Part shown: positions 23,994 through 32,864 of the stretch, piece after piece | Numbering within the stretch: the stretch's first letter is position 1 | Layout: the number at the start of each line of letters is the position of its first letter | Assembly: GCF_030817075.1 (NCBI RefSeq) | Contig: NZ_JAUSYU010000001.1 | Location: 2,108,001 to 2,172,000, forward strand | Source: Arthrobacter sp. V1I9 | GTDB taxonomy: Bacteria; Actinomycetota; Actinomycetes; Actinomycetales; Micrococcaceae | Length of the DNA: 64,000 bases | Reading direction: 5' to 3' | Made by a program: the position numbers and the translations under genes | The notes under the pieces: generated by a model | What the model was told of the DNA's origin: nothing | Database searches by the model: none | The model's input: only the letters and a program-made list of their open reading frames with translations

Positions 23994-24140
23994 ACGTGCT
24001 TCTCTCATCCAGACTTTAACTGTCGGTACCGGAATTTCACCGGTTCAACCGTCCGCCGGGATTTCCCAAAGGAAAACCACCGGCTCGCGGGTCGCGGACT
24101 GTCACCGCCGGTTCGGACTTACACCGACCCCGGAGCACGT
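23994..24140 (-). promoter_or_regulatory. FMN riboswitch (RFN element)
   Basis: Read on the minus strand the leader has the conserved RFN blocks in order: P1 side CGTGCTCCGGGGTCGGTG, AAGTCCGAACCGGCGGT, ACAGTCCGCGACCC, a variable arm, GGCGGACGGTTGAACCGG, TGAAATTCCGGTACCGAC and finally AGTCTGGATGAGAGAAGCACG split over the closing P1 strand. FMN binding would reduce expression of ribD and the genes behind it. It lies 42 nt after the rpe stop. Confidence 0.95.
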
Positions 24141-24181
24141 ATGTGTCTTGCTATTGTGCCATAACGGCGTAAGGCTCCCGG

Positions 24182-24859
24182 CTATTCCGCCGCGGAACGT
24201 AACTTTTGGCTGCCTGCCTCGCGCAGCCGGTCGATGGCCGCTGCGGGATCCTCCGCACCGTACACGGCCGAGCCCGCGACGAAGACGTTGGCGCCCGCCT
24301 CCGCAGCACGGGTGATGGTGTCTTCGGTGATGCCGCCGTCGACCTGGATGGCCACGCCGATCCCCGAGCCGTCGATCGCTTTCCTGGCACGGCGGATTTT
24401 TGGCAGGGTCACGTCCAGGAACGCCTGGCCGCCGAATCCAGGCTCCACCGTCATGATGAGCAGCATGTCCAGCTCGGAGAGCATGTCCAGGTACGGCTCC
24501 ACGGGAGTTCCGGGACGGAGGGCCATACCGGCCTTCGCACCCCTGGCGCGGAGCTCGCGGGCCAGCTTGATGGGCGCAATGGCAGCCTCGGCGTGGAAGG
24601 TGACCGATGCCAGGCCCGCGTCAGCAAAACCGGGTGCCCAACGGTCGGCGTCGGCAATCATCAGATGCGCGTCAAGGGGAACCGGGCTCACGGCCTGGAT
24701 CCGCTGCACCACCGGCAGCCCGAGGGTGAGGTTGGGCACGAAGTGATTGTCCATCACGTCCACGTGCACTGCGTCCGCATTGCTGATGCGCTGCAGCTCA
24801 GCTTCGAGGTTGACGAAATCGGCAGACAGGATGCTCGGGTTGATGCAGCATTGCGTCAC
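24182..24859 (-). CDS. rpe: Ribulose-phosphate 3-epimerase
   Basis: This 225-aa barrel interconverts ribulose and xylulose 5-phosphate in the pentose phosphate pathway; ribulose 5-phosphate is also the RibB substrate, which fits its place before the rib genes. Motifs: [27 protein letters not shown] with catalytic Asp, [19 protein letters not shown] and VDGGITEDT. Start is GTG 24859. It is transcribed after rsmB with a 38-nt gap. Confidence 0.96.
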   Translation of the reverse strand: MTQCCINPSILSADFVNLEAELQRISNADAVHVDVMDNHFVPNLTLGLPVVQRIQAVSPVPLDAHLMIADADRWAPGFADAGLASVTFHAEAAIAPIKLARELRARGAKAGMALRPGTPVEPYLDMLSELDMLLIMTVEPGFGGQAFLDVTLPKIRRARKAIDGSGIGVAIQVDGGITEDTITRAAEAGANVFVAGSAVYGAEDPAAAIDRLREAGSQKLRSAAE

Positions 24860-24897
24860 AGGGGGAACCTTTCACGGGTCACGGGCTGTTTTACAGG

Positions 24898-26541
24898 TCA
24901 GGGCTTCTTACGGATCAGGGCAAGGAACATAGCGTCAGTGCCGTGGACGTGGGGCCACAGTTGGGCGGTCGACTCATGCCCGGCACCAAGGCTTCCCGTG
25001 AGGCTTACGCTGTCCAGTGCCTGGCCGGCCTCGAGCAGTTCAAGGTCGTCCCGTTTGCGGAGCGCATCAGTGACCACGGCCGTGGTTTCGGCCGGGTGGG
25101 GTGAGCAGGTCACGTAGGCAACCACTCCCCCCGGCCGTACTGCTGCCAGGGCGGACTTGAGGAGGTCGCGCTGAAGCTGCCCGAGATCTGCGAGGTCTTT
25201 GGGCGTGCGGCGCCAGCGGGACTCCGGGCGCCGACGGAGCGCGCCCAGCCCGCTGCAGGGAACGTCTACGAGAACACGGTCGAAGAATTCAGGCTTCTCC
25301 GTGCCTACCTCGCGGCCGTCCCCGGTGCGGACCTGCCAGGTTTCCCGCGGCACAGCCGAAAGTGCCTGGCTCACCAGTTTGGCCCGGTGCGGCGCAGGTT
25401 CATTGGCCAGCAGTGTCGCGCCCCTCTGGCTGGCCAGCGCACCCAGCAGTGCCGCCTTTCCGCCCGGCCCCGCGCACAGGTCAAGCCAGGCCTCGGCAGC
25501 GCTTCCGGCGGAACCTGCCCTCTCAGCGCCTTCGGCTCCCGCTCCGGCTTGAGGTCCGCCGAGGTCTACCGCGGCCATGGCGCGTGCCACGAGCTGCGAG
25601 CCGACGTCCTGCACCCGGGTGCTGCCCTCCCGTACCGAGGCAAGCCGGCCCAGGTCCCCGCCGCTGGACAGCGCCGAGCCTTCCACCAGCTCACCGGGGG
25701 TGGCCCCGTTTTCCAAGGCCTCGTCCAGGCTTCCGATACCGGGCAGGGCCACCAGGTTGACCACGGGCGCGGCGTTGTCCGCTTCCAGGAGATCGAGAAT
25801 TTCTGACGCTGGGCGGCCATGTGCCACGAGGGACTGGCGCATGGCGCGGACAATCCACTCGGGATGGGCGTAGCGGAGGGAGGCCACCTTGGTCTCGTCC
25901 GTTTCCCCGGCGACCAGCTCCTCCAGCCACTCCTCGAGGGTGTGCGCGGCGACCTTCCGGAGGACAGCGTTGATGAGGGCAGACGGTCCTGCTCCGATCA
26001 CTGCTCGGGCCAAGCCAACGGTCTGGTCCAGTGCGGCATGTGCCGGGACCCGCATGGCCAGCAGTTGATGCGCTCCGATCCGAAGGGCGTCGAGGATGGC
26101 CGGGTCCAGTTGGTCCAGGGGCCGGTCGACGCAGCGGACCAGGATGGCGTCGTAGGTGCCCTGGCCGCGGAGGGCGCCGTAGCTGAGCTCAGTGGCAAAA
26201 CCGGCGTCCCGCTTGTCCAGGCCGTGGTGCCTGATCCGTGCCGGCAGCACCAGGTTGGCGTAGGCGTCCTCGGCAGCGACAGCCCGAAGGACTTCGAACG
26301 CGACCAGCCGGGCGGGATCCGCCCTGCGCGTGCGCTGGGAAGGGGCGTTATCGGTGAAGCTGCGCTGGGGGCCGCGGTTCCGTTCCCTGCCCTTGGCGTT
26401 TCGGGTGCTGGAATCGCGGGGTCCGCCGTTCCCGCGGCCGCCGCCGGTTCCGCCACCTCTTCCGCGCTGACCGCCTCCTGAGCTTCCGCTCCCGCTCCCA
26501 GCACTGCCGCGACCGCCTTGATTGCCGCCGGAACCGCTCAT
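24898..26541 (-). CDS. rsmB: 16S rRNA m5C methyltransferase (RsmB/Fmu)
   Basis: This 547-aa protein methylates a cytosine of 16S rRNA (C967 in E. coli). It has a low-complexity Gly/Arg/Ser leader (about 1-70), a NusB-like RNA-binding domain (about 75-220) and a Rossmann methyltransferase domain. The SAM motif is DLCAGPGGKAALL, and the two cysteines are in DVPCSGLGALRRRPESRW and VTCSPHPAE. An Ala/Gly-rich insertion precedes the SAM motif. Its ATG overlaps the fmt stop by 4 nt. The Gly/Arg leader is longer than in E. coli and may bind RNA non-specifically (inference). Confidence 0.93.
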   Translation of the reverse strand: MSGSGGNQGGRGSAGSGSGSSGGGQRGRGGGTGGGRGNGGPRDSSTRNAKGRERNRGPQRSFTDNAPSQRTRRADPARLVAFEVLRAVAAEDAYANLVLPARIRHHGLDKRDAGFATELSYGALRGQGTYDAILVRCVDRPLDQLDPAILDALRIGAHQLLAMRVPAHAALDQTVGLARAVIGAGPSALINAVLRKVAAHTLEEWLEELVAGETDETKVASLRYAHPEWIVRAMRQSLVAHGRPASEILDLLEADNAAPVVNLVALPGIGSLDEALENGATPGELVEGSALSSGGDLGRLASVREGSTRVQDVGSQLVARAMAAVDLGGPQAGAGAEGAERAGSAGSAAEAWLDLCAGPGGKAALLGALASQRGATLLANEPAPHRAKLVSQALSAVPRETWQVRTGDGREVGTEKPEFFDRVLVDVPCSGLGALRRRPESRWRRTPKDLADLGQLQRDLLKSALAAVRPGGVVAYVTCSPHPAETTAVVTDALRKRDDLELLEAGQALDSVSLTGSLGAGHESTAQLWPHVHGTDAMFLALIRKKP

Positions 26542-27458
26542 TCGAAAACCACGCTTTCAAGGGAAGCCATGCCGCGTGCCCAATCAGCAGCGGCCATCAT
26601 CTTTTTGCCCGCAGGCTGAATCCGGGTCAGCTCCACGCCGTGCGAGCCGGTTCCCACGAGCACACTTTTGCCTTGCACGCAGAGGGACCCGGGCGCCAAT
26701 CCGGAAACATCGGGCCGCAGCCGGACGGGCTCCAGCTTGATGCGCTGGCCGTCCAACACTGTCCACGCTCCAGGTTCGGGAGTGACGCCCCGGGCCTGCC
26801 GGCCGATAGCCAGGGCCGGATGTTTCCAGTCGAGGCGGCCGTCGTCCAGGGTCAGCTTGGCGGCGTGGGAAACCTCGCCCGTCTGCGGGAGCGCGGCCGC
26901 CTTGCCGGCGTCAATGGCCGAAAGTGTCTGGGCCAGGAGCACCGCTCCGCTGTGGGACAGCCGTTCCAGCAGTTCGCCTGCAGTATCGTCCGGCCCCACC
27001 GATTCGGTCAGGGTTCCGAAGACGGGACCGGTGTCCAGGCCTTCCTCCAGCTGGAACGTGACGGCCCCGGTGACGTCGTCGCCGGCCATCACTGCCCGCT
27101 GCACCGGCGCTGCGCCGCGCCATGCCGGAAGGAGGGAAAAGTGCAGGTTGATCCAACCGTGCCGCGGAATCCTGAGGGCGGGCGGGGGCACCAGCCCGCC
27201 GTAAGCAACAATTGCGGCCACGTCCGGGTTAGCCGCTGAGATCCTGCCGATGGCCTCCGCATCGATGCGGGACGCGTGAATGACTTCGATCCCCAGCTCG
27301 GCTGCCCGAGCGGCAACCGGAGAGGGAGTGAGAACGTGCTTCCGGCCGATGGGCGCGTCAGGCCTCGTCAGCACCGCAACTACATCGAATCCTGCTTCAA
27401 CGAGCGCACTGAGTGACGGGACGGCGACGGCGGGAGTGCCCGCGAACAGGACCCTCAC
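26538..27458 (-). CDS. fmt: Methionyl-tRNA formyltransferase
   Basis: This 306-aa enzyme formylates initiator Met-tRNA. It starts MRVLFAGTPAVAVPSL; the catalytic region is LHFSLLPAWRGAAPVQRA with the usual H-x-S-L-L-P-x-x-R-G, followed by TGPVFGTL. The C-terminal OB-like tRNA-binding domain includes PGAWTVLDGQRIKL. It overlaps def (ATGA) upstream and rsmB downstream; fmt and def act on the same formyl-methionine. Confidence 0.97.
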   Translation of the reverse strand: MRVLFAGTPAVAVPSLSALVEAGFDVVAVLTRPDAPIGRKHVLTPSPVAARAAELGIEVIHASRIDAEAIGRISAANPDVAAIVAYGGLVPPPALRIPRHGWINLHFSLLPAWRGAAPVQRAVMAGDDVTGAVTFQLEEGLDTGPVFGTLTESVGPDDTAGELLERLSHSGAVLLAQTLSAIDAGKAAALPQTGEVSHAAKLTLDDGRLDWKHPALAIGRQARGVTPEPGAWTVLDGQRIKLEPVRLRPDVSGLAPGSLCVQGKSVLVGTGSHGVELTRIQPAGKKMMAAADWARGMASLESVVFE

Positions 27459-28069
27459 CCGTGGGCACCCGACGCGCCGGCACCGAAGCTCCCGCCGGAA
27501 GTGGCACCGCCGAAACTTGAGCCGCCAAAACTTGAGCCGACTGTCTTGGCACGCTTCGCCGTCGTCCGTTCCGTGACGGAGTCATAGTTGGCGTTGCGGA
27601 TGGAACGCAGGGCAGCCTTGCGGTCCTCCCCCTCCAGCCGGTCCGTGTAGAGGATTCCGTCCAGGTGGTCATTCTCGTGCTGGAAGCAGCGCGCCAGCAT
27701 CCCCTCGCCCTCGACGGTGACCGGGTTGCCGTGCATGTCTACGCCGGAAACGCGGGTGGCACGGAAACGCCGCACCGGGAAACCGAGACCGGGAATGGAC
27801 AGGCAGCCTTCCACGTGGTCTGGCTGGAAATCCTCGCTGTTCTCCAGCACGGGGTTGATGATGTGCCCTTCCACACCGCCGATGCGGTAGGTAAAGACAC
27901 GCTTGCTCACGCCGATCTGGGGCGCGGCGAGGCCGGCACCGTCCACGTCTTCCATGGTCTCGGTCATATCCGCCACCAGCTTGGCCAGCTCAGGCCCGAA
28001 TTCCGTCACAGGATCGGCAACTGTGCGGAGCACAGGATCGCCGATGATGCGGATATTCAGAATAGCCAT
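27455..28069 (-). CDS. def: Peptide deformylase
   Basis: This 204-aa metalloenzyme removes the formyl group from new proteins. All three motifs are present: GAGLAAPQIG, EGCLSIPG and QHENDHLDG with the metal-binding HExxH form. The C-terminus adds about 25 residues of Gly/Ser/Phe repeats (SSFGGSSFGG and on), not part of the fold. Start is ATG 28069; the longer frame continues into the leader with no similarity. Confidence 0.96.
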   Translation of the reverse strand: MAILNIRIIGDPVLRTVADPVTEFGPELAKLVADMTETMEDVDGAGLAAPQIGVSKRVFTYRIGGVEGHIINPVLENSEDFQPDHVEGCLSIPGLGFPVRRFRATRVSGVDMHGNPVTVEGEGMLARCFQHENDHLDGILYTDRLEGEDRKAALRSIRNANYDSVTERTTAKRAKTVGSSFGGSSFGGATSGGSFGAGASGAHG

Positions 28070-28157
28070 GCGCTGTTTTTCCTTACGATTAGGCGGCAAA
28101 GGGAACCAATCCAGTTTAGGCGCAGACGAAACGCCAGGCAGTTTCGTTCCTCCGCAC

Positions 28158-29018
28158 TCACGCGGGCTGTACCTGCGCGAGCGGCGGCGGGGCAATGGGC
28201 AACAGTGCGGTCCCTGCGGAAATGGTGTCCGCTGACAGCTCCCACACGCGCCGCAAGGCGCAGAACTTCCACCAGTGGTGCTTGAGGACTTCAGGGTTGG
28301 CACGGACCGGACGGACCTCGGTTTCCCCAATGGCCACAGCCAACAGGACAGGGTTTTCGCCGTACTTCCACGGTTCCCAGGTCCCCGCTTCGTGGTCCAC
28401 CAGGCTTTCTTCCGCCTTCATGCCGGCCACCAGCTGCATCACCACTTTGTCGTCCAGCGGCTTGACCAGGCCGTCGCGGGTGGTGCCCTTGGTCTTGTAG
28501 TCGATCAGGCAAACCCGCCCGTTGATCCGGGCTACCAGGTCAAGTGTGCCCGCGTACCCCACCGCGTTATTCCAGACGGTGATCTCAGGGGCAATGGGTT
28601 CCACCCGGAAGAGCTCCCACCATTCATCGAAGCGGACGGCAAATGCTTCCTCGCCGTTGGAAGCGAGGGCCCCGCGGGCTGCCTTCATGGCGTGCGGCCG
28701 GCCGAGGGCGCGCAGGGCCACCTGCTCGCAGTAATAGTGGACGCGGTCCCCCCGCTTGGCGGCCTCGTCCCGGTATGTCTCCGCAGCCTTGGCTGCGCGG
28801 TTGACGGCCTGCTTGATTTTGGCCGGGCTGCCCAGGCAGTCCGCGAGCATCGGATCTTTTGCCAGGCTGCTGGCCCCCATATATCCGAACCAGCCGTCAA
28901 GCCCGTGCGGCTGCTGGCCGATCACCGTGGTGATGGACGGCACGGAGAAATGCTCAGAGGTGGACCGGGCGTACATCCGCCCGTATTCCGTGGCGTGGGC
29001 AAGAAGTGGAGCAGTCAT
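28158..29018 (-). CDS. PD-(D/E)XK superfamily nuclease, RecB/Cas4-like
   Basis: A 286-aa protein. The core motifs are GTLDLVARI (motif II Asp) and CLIDYKTKG (D-x-K), the pattern of the PD-(D/E)XK exonuclease fold, preceded by a helix with a His (DRVHYYCEQ). No helicase domain or Cys cluster of Cas4 type is present. Likely a cytosolic DNA-processing nuclease of unknown role; the neighbours (def and tRNAs) do not say more. Start ATG 29018 avoids translating through the tRNA-Val gene. Confidence 0.8.
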   Translation of the reverse strand: MTAPLLAHATEYGRMYARSTSEHFSVPSITTVIGQQPHGLDGWFGYMGASSLAKDPMLADCLGSPAKIKQAVNRAAKAAETYRDEAAKRGDRVHYYCEQVALRALGRPHAMKAARGALASNGEEAFAVRFDEWWELFRVEPIAPEITVWNNAVGYAGTLDLVARINGRVCLIDYKTKGTTRDGLVKPLDDKVVMQLVAGMKAEESLVDHEAGTWEPWKYGENPVLLAVAIGETEVRPVRANPEVLKHHWWKFCALRRVWELSADTISAGTALLPIAPPPLAQVQPA

Positions 29019-29063
29019 AACAAAGACTCTTTCACAAGGGGCTGACAGAATGTCCGGGCGCAC

Positions 29064-29104
29064 AAAAAAGGTCCGTTTCCGCTGCGGATGAGCGGAAACG
29101 GACC
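29064..29104 (-). terminator. Terminator of tRNA-Val(CAC)
   Basis: GGTCCGTTTCCGCT (29070-29083) pairs perfectly with AGCGGAAACGGACC (29091-29104), and six A's at 29064-29069 give a T-run on the minus strand. It lies just after the minus-strand tRNA-Val. Confidence 0.92.
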
Positions 29105-29113
29105 AATATGCGG

Positions 29114-29185
29114 TGGGCGATACTGGGTTCGAACCAGTGACCTCTTCGGTGTGAACGAAGCGCGCTACCACTGCGCCAATCGCCC
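29114..29185 (-). tRNA. tRNA-Val (anticodon CAC)
   Basis: Acceptor GGGCGAT pairs with ATCGCCC. The anticodon arm is CTTCG-TTCACAC-CGAAG, giving CAC. The T arm is CTGGTTCGAACCCAG. It is 72 nt with discriminator A; the genome continues CCG, so CCA is not encoded. Divergent from the plus-strand tRNA array. Confidence 0.95.
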
Positions 29186-29369
29186 TGATGCATTTGAATG
29201 TTAGCCGACCTTGGAGCCATTTCGGAAATCGGCGTCAGCCGGCAGCAAAGGGGTCAGCAAACATGCACCGGGACACGGCAACGGGAGCAGACGCGGCCAG
29301 GGTGTCCCTGTCACGGCCCCCACGCAAACCAGGACCATTGGACCGAAAGCAGCCTGACGCCGTCGGAAA

Positions 29370-29383
29370 TTACACGCGTGTAA
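29370..29383. promoter_or_regulatory. Perfect 14-bp palindrome, possible operator
   Basis: TTACACGCGTGTAA is fully self-complementary. It lies about 65 nt upstream of the candidate -35 of the tRNA array. Such a palindrome is the size of many repressor sites, but no target regulator is known here. Confidence 0.4.
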
Positions 29384-29446
29384 CTCCCGCTAATCCGCGC
29401 CATTGCAGGGAAGCAGCGCCACTGCGCATTCACAATCGCTGGCCGA

Positions 29447-29474
29447 TTTGGAGAATCCCGGAACCTCCTATATT
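29447..29474 (+). promoter_or_regulatory. Candidate promoter of the tRNA array
   Basis: TTTGGA (29447-29452), a 16-nt spacer, then TATATT (29469-29474), about 60 nt before the first tRNA. Confidence 0.45.
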
Positions 29475-29535
29475 GTTTTTACTCGTTGGAAAGCGAGGAA
29501 ATGCCGGGAACGGCAGCGAATCAGCCCTCCAAGAT

Positions 29536-29608
<73 letters not shown>

Positions 29609-29655
29609 CGCAGGACACTGTCACGGCAAAGGTTCATAAGAATCGGCGCTTACAC

Positions 29656-29726
29656 GGTGGGTTGGCCGAGAGGCGAGGCAGCGGCCTGCAAAGCCGTATA
29701 CACGGGTTCGAATCCCGTACCCACCT
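29656..29726 (+). tRNA. tRNA-Cys (anticodon GCA)
   Basis: Acceptor GGTGGGT pairs with ACCCACC. The anticodon loop CTGCAAA gives GCA. T arm CGGGTTCGAATCCCG. It is 71 nt and sits between tRNA-Gly and tRNA-Val. Confidence 0.95.
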
Positions 29727-29766
29727 CGGTGAAAACCATGGTTTCCGGTTTGTTCCGGATAAACAT

Positions 29767-29841
29767 GGGCGATTGGCGCAGCGGTAGCGCGCTTCCCTGA
29801 CACGGAAGAGGTCACTGGTTCGATCCCAGTATCGCCCACCA
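29767..29841 (+). tRNA. tRNA-Val (anticodon GAC), copy 1
   Basis: Acceptor GGGCGAT pairs with ATCGCCC. The anticodon arm is CTTCC-CTGACAC-GGAAG, giving GAC. The mature end A at 29838 is followed directly by CCA, so this copy encodes its CCA tail. Confidence 0.95.
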
Positions 29842-29898
29842 AGCAAGGACACTTGCTTCATGCAGTACTGTTGGCCCCGGCCGGAACGTACTTCATAT

Positions 29899-29971
<73 letters not shown>

Positions 29972-30012
29972 CTCTTACTTCTTACAATCCCATAAGCCGG
30001 TCTTCCGGTTGC

Positions 30013-30084
30013 GGGCGATTGGCGCAGCGGTAGCGCGCTTCCCTGACACGGAAGAGGTCACTGGTTCGATCCCAGTATCGCCCA
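30013..30084 (+). tRNA. tRNA-Val (anticodon GAC), copy 2
   Basis: Same 72-nt body as the copy at 29767, but followed by CAT, so CCA is not encoded here. Confidence 0.95.
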
Positions 30085-30090
30085 CATGCA

Positions 30091-30115
30091 GCAGCTCCCC
30101 GGAGCTGCTTTTTTC
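30091..30115 (+). terminator. Terminator of the tRNA array
   Basis: GCAGCTCC / GGAGCTGC with a two-base loop, then TTTTTTC. It ends the Gly-Cys-Val-Gly-Val transcript. Confidence 0.92.
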
Positions 30116-30179
30116 TTGCCCGTTTCCGGCCTCTGCTCCAGCATCCGCTGCAGGCGAACGCCCAAAGCCCCTCATTTCC

Positions 30180-30208
30180 TTGGCACGTGTCGCCGGCAGG
30201 GCTAGGAT
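30180..30208 (+). promoter_or_regulatory. Promoter of the antitoxin-like gene
   Basis: TTGGCA (30180-30185), a 17-nt spacer and TAGGAT (30203-30208), close to sigma-A consensus, 46 nt before the GTG at 30255. Confidence 0.7.
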
Positions 30209-30254
30209 CTTAGGCGGAGGAGCGACCTGGCTCCGCGATTGAAGGGAGGTGCTC

Positions 30255-30509
30255 GTGGGACTGATTGGCGACCTAAAGGGCAAGGCTCAGGGTCTTATCC
30301 GCGGCAACGAGCAGGCCATCAAGAACGGCATCAGCAAGGCCGGCGATTTCGTTGACACCAAGACCGGTGGCAAGTACTCCGGCCACGTCGACAAGATCCA
30401 GCATGGCGCTTCCAAGCTCATTGACCAGAACGGAACTCCGGGCCAGGCACCTGCCCCCGGGCAGGTTCCGCCGGTCAACCCGGTTCCGCCGGTTGACAAG
30501 GCTCCGTAA
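30255..30509 (+). CDS. MT0933-like antitoxin family protein
   Basis: An 84-aa protein beginning MGLIGDLKGKAQGLIRG, with KAGDFVDTKTGGKYSGHVDKI and a Pro-rich tail. This pattern (Asp/Lys-rich, D-x-x-T-G-G-K-Y) is the small family annotated as MT0933-type antitoxin (Rv0909-like). No toxin gene is next to it: the neighbours are tRNAs and zapE. In many actinobacteria the family occurs alone and its true role is unclear. Start is GTG 30255, after GGGAGG at 30244-30249; an earlier GTG overlaps that site. Confidence 0.75.
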   Translation: MGLIGDLKGKAQGLIRGNEQAIKNGISKAGDFVDTKTGGKYSGHVDKIQHGASKLIDQNGTPGQAPAPGQVPPVNPVPPVDKAP

Positions 30510-30547
30510 CAGGATTTGGCCAGGGTTTCGCCCTAGTACGTCAACGG

Positions 30548-30584
30548 GGTGCGGGTCCCGCCGTGAGGCGGCGCCCGCACCTTT
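30548..30584 (+). terminator. Hairpin after the antitoxin-like gene
   Basis: GGTGCGGG (30548-30555) pairs with CCCGCACC (30574-30581), with an inner CCGCC / GGCGG stem, then TTT. A likely terminator. Confidence 0.65.
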
Positions 30585-30653
30585 GGCGTTTAAGACGCCG
30601 CCGCGCGCCCTTTAGCAACGGACGACGACGGGGCGCCCCGCTTCGAGGTCGGG

Positions 30654-31691
30654 CTAGGACGGCTCGTGGTTCTGTCCCTCGCGCGCAAGGGCCGTGAGGC
30701 GGGAGACAGCGCGGAAGTACTTCTTCATGTAGCCGCCCGTCATCATTTCCTCCGTGAACAACTTGTCGAAGGGAACTCCGCTCGCAAGGATCGGCACGTC
30801 CTTGTCGTAGAGCCGGTCAGCCAGCACCACGAACCGAAGTGCCACCGCCTGTTCGGTGATGGTGTCCACGTTGCGCCACACCACACCGTCAATGCCGTCG
30901 ATCAGTTGCCGGTAGCGGCTGGGGTGCACGCCTGCGAGGTGGTGGATCAGGGTGGCGAACTCGTCCTGGGCGACGGTCTTGCCGTCAAACTCCGCTTTCA
31001 TGTGGGACGACAGTTCGCTGTTCTTCAAGGGCGATGGTGCGGCCGGCAGTCCGCGGTGGCGGAAGTCCTCGCCGTCGATCCGTATAACGTCGAACTGGTC
31101 TGCAAGGACCTGGATCTCGCGCTGGAAATCCACCGCGGCGAACCTGCCGTCACCCAGTGAGCCCGGCAGGGTATTTGAGGTGGCAGCCAGCTTTACGCCG
31201 GCATCAGCCAGTTCGCGCATCAAGCGCGACATCAGCACCGTGTCGCCCGGATCATCCAGCTCGAATTCGTCAATGCACACGAGCTTGTAATGGCTCAGTG
31301 CATCCACCGTTTTCCGGAAGGACAGTGCGCCCACCAAGTTTGTGTACTCCACAAAAGTGCCGAAGGCCTTGGGCCCGGGCGCCGCGTGCCACAGCGAGGC
31401 CAGCAGGTGGGTTTTGCCGACGCCGAACCCGCCGTCCAGGTAGATGCCCGCGCGGGAGGTGTCCTTCTTCCCGAACAGTTTCTTGAACAGGCCTCCGCCG
31501 TCCCCGGCTCCGACGCCTGCGGCAAATCCCTCCAGTGCCCGGACGGCGTGGGCCTGGCTGGGCTGCTTGGGATCCGGGCGGTAACTCGCAAAGGAGACCT
31601 TGCCAAAGCGCGGCGAGGGAAAGAAACCCTTGAGGAGCTCATCCACCGATACTGACGGAGTTCGGGCGGCAAGCTGTTCGATCTGTACCAA
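30654..31691 (-). CDS. zapE: AFG1/ZapE family ATPase
   Basis: A 345-aa P-loop ATPase. Walker A is GGFGVGKTHLL, Walker B VCIDEFELDD, with sensor-type NT in ATSNTLPG. In E. coli ZapE associates with the division ring; in actinobacteria its role is not settled. The start is uncertain: TTG 31691 gives MVQIEQLAARTPS, which fits the family N-terminus, while the frame stays open to 31796. It converges on the antitoxin-like gene. Confidence 0.88.
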   Translation of the reverse strand: MVQIEQLAARTPSVSVDELLKGFFPSPRFGKVSFASYRPDPKQPSQAHAVRALEGFAAGVGAGDGGGLFKKLFGKKDTSRAGIYLDGGFGVGKTHLLASLWHAAPGPKAFGTFVEYTNLVGALSFRKTVDALSHYKLVCIDEFELDDPGDTVLMSRLMRELADAGVKLAATSNTLPGSLGDGRFAAVDFQREIQVLADQFDVIRIDGEDFRHRGLPAAPSPLKNSELSSHMKAEFDGKTVAQDEFATLIHHLAGVHPSRYRQLIDGIDGVVWRNVDTITEQAVALRFVVLADRLYDKDVPILASGVPFDKLFTEEMMTGGYMKKYFRAVSRLTALAREGQNHEPS

Positions 31692-31816
31692 GGTGGTCCG
31701 TTCTGCTGGTGGTTGGTCCCCAGAAAGGATACCGGCTACGAACCCCCGCCCCGGGTGGCGCGGACGCCAGGCCGCGGCGGGTGATGAAGACCACATTTCG
31801 TCCTGTTAACGGAAAC

Positions 31817-31845
31817 CGGACATCATCCATGGCGGTGGCTAGGGT
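31817..31845 (+). promoter_or_regulatory. Candidate promoter of the sulfurtransferase operon
   Basis: CGGACA (31817-31822), 17 nt, TAGGGT (31840-31845). Moderate match to consensus. Confidence 0.4.
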
Positions 31846-31905
31846 GGAAGGAGGTCCCCATGCCGGTCCCGCGGATCAGCCGTGTTCTCGATGAAAGGCA
31901 AAGAT

Positions 31906-32829
31906 ATGTCCTACCCAGTTGAACAAAACGAGAAGTTCGCCGCCTACGCCCACCCGGAGCGCCTGGTTTCCACCGAGTGGCTTGCTGCAGCCATTAACAA
32001 CGGCGCAGTGGCCAGCGGCCAGCTGATAGTGGTGGAGTCTGACGAAGACGTCCTCCTGTATGAAACCGGACACATCCCCGGCGCGGTAAAAATCGACTGG
32101 CACACCGATCTGAACGACGAAGTCACCCGCGACTACGTGGATGGCGCTGCGTTCGCCGAACTGGCAGCGTCGAAGGGCATCTCCCGGGCCAGCACGGTGG
32201 TCATCTACGGGGACAAGTCCAACTGGTGGGCTGCCTACGCGCTGTGGGTCTTCACCCTCTTCGGCCACCAGGACGTGCGGCTGCTCGACGGCGGCCGGGA
32301 CAAGTGGATTGCCGAGGGCAGGGAGCTCACCACGGACAAGCCGGCACCGGCCAGGGGTGACTACCCCGTCGTCGAGCGCGACGATGCTCCGATCCGTGCC
32401 TTCAAGGAAGACGTCCTGGCCCACCTGGGCAAGCCGCTCATCGATGTCCGCTCCCCCGAGGAATACACCGGCCAGCGCACCCACATGCCCGCCTACCCCG
32501 AGGAAGGTGCGCTGCGCGGCGGCCACATCCCCACTGCTGCATCAATCCCCTGGGCGCGGGCCGCCGCGCCCGATGGAACCTACCGGAGCCGCGAGGAACT
32601 CGAAGCCCTCTACCTCGGTGAGGCGGGCCTGAGCGAAGGCGACGACGTTGTGGCGTACTGCCGCATCGGTGAGCGTTCCAGCCACACCTGGTTCGCCCTG
32701 AAGTACCTCCTCGGCTTCGATTCCGTCCGCAACTACGACGGATCGTGGACGGAATGGGGCAACGCCGTGCGGGTTCCCATCGTCAAGGGCGCGGAACGCG
32801 GTTCCTTTCCCGTTGCCGTCGGAGTCTGA
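31906..32829 (+). CDS. sseA: Thiosulfate / 3-mercaptopyruvate sulfurtransferase
   Basis: A 307-aa tandem rhodanese. The first domain (about 15-135) carries no catalytic Cys. The second (about 165-300) has the active-site loop [10 protein letters not shown] with the Cys persulfide site; the C-R-x-G-x-R loop is the thiosulfate type. WVRLLDGG-like [10 protein letters not shown] marks the domain linker. Next comes a SufE-family gene, a pairing common in actinobacteria and suggesting sulfur transfer. Start at ATG 31906 with GAAAGG upstream; an earlier in-frame start at 31882 lacks a good site. Confidence 0.9.
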   Translation: MSYPVEQNEKFAAYAHPERLVSTEWLAAAINNGAVASGQLIVVESDEDVLLYETGHIPGAVKIDWHTDLNDEVTRDYVDGAAFAELAASKGISRASTVVIYGDKSNWWAAYALWVFTLFGHQDVRLLDGGRDKWIAEGRELTTDKPAPARGDYPVVERDDAPIRAFKEDVLAHLGKPLIDVRSPEEYTGQRTHMPAYPEEGALRGGHIPTAASIPWARAAAPDGTYRSREELEALYLGEAGLSEGDDVVAYCRIGERSSHTWFALKYLLGFDSVRNYDGSWTEWGNAVRVPIVKGAERGSFPVAVGV

Positions 32830-32864
32830 CGAGGCCTGACCAGCAGTACCTGCGTAGACTTGGA

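Larger units (their letters stand above)
29186..29535. other. 350-nt gap upstream of the tRNA array
   Basis: No gene seen. It holds a perfect 14-bp palindrome TTACACGCGTGTAA at 29370-29383 and a candidate promoter for the array at 29447-29474. Confidence 0.6.

Noticed and set aside
28158..29018. Cas4 or an anti-phage defence nuclease.
   Set aside because: The PD-(D/E)XK core is there, but there are no Cas4 cysteines and no partner defence genes; the neighbours are def and tRNAs.
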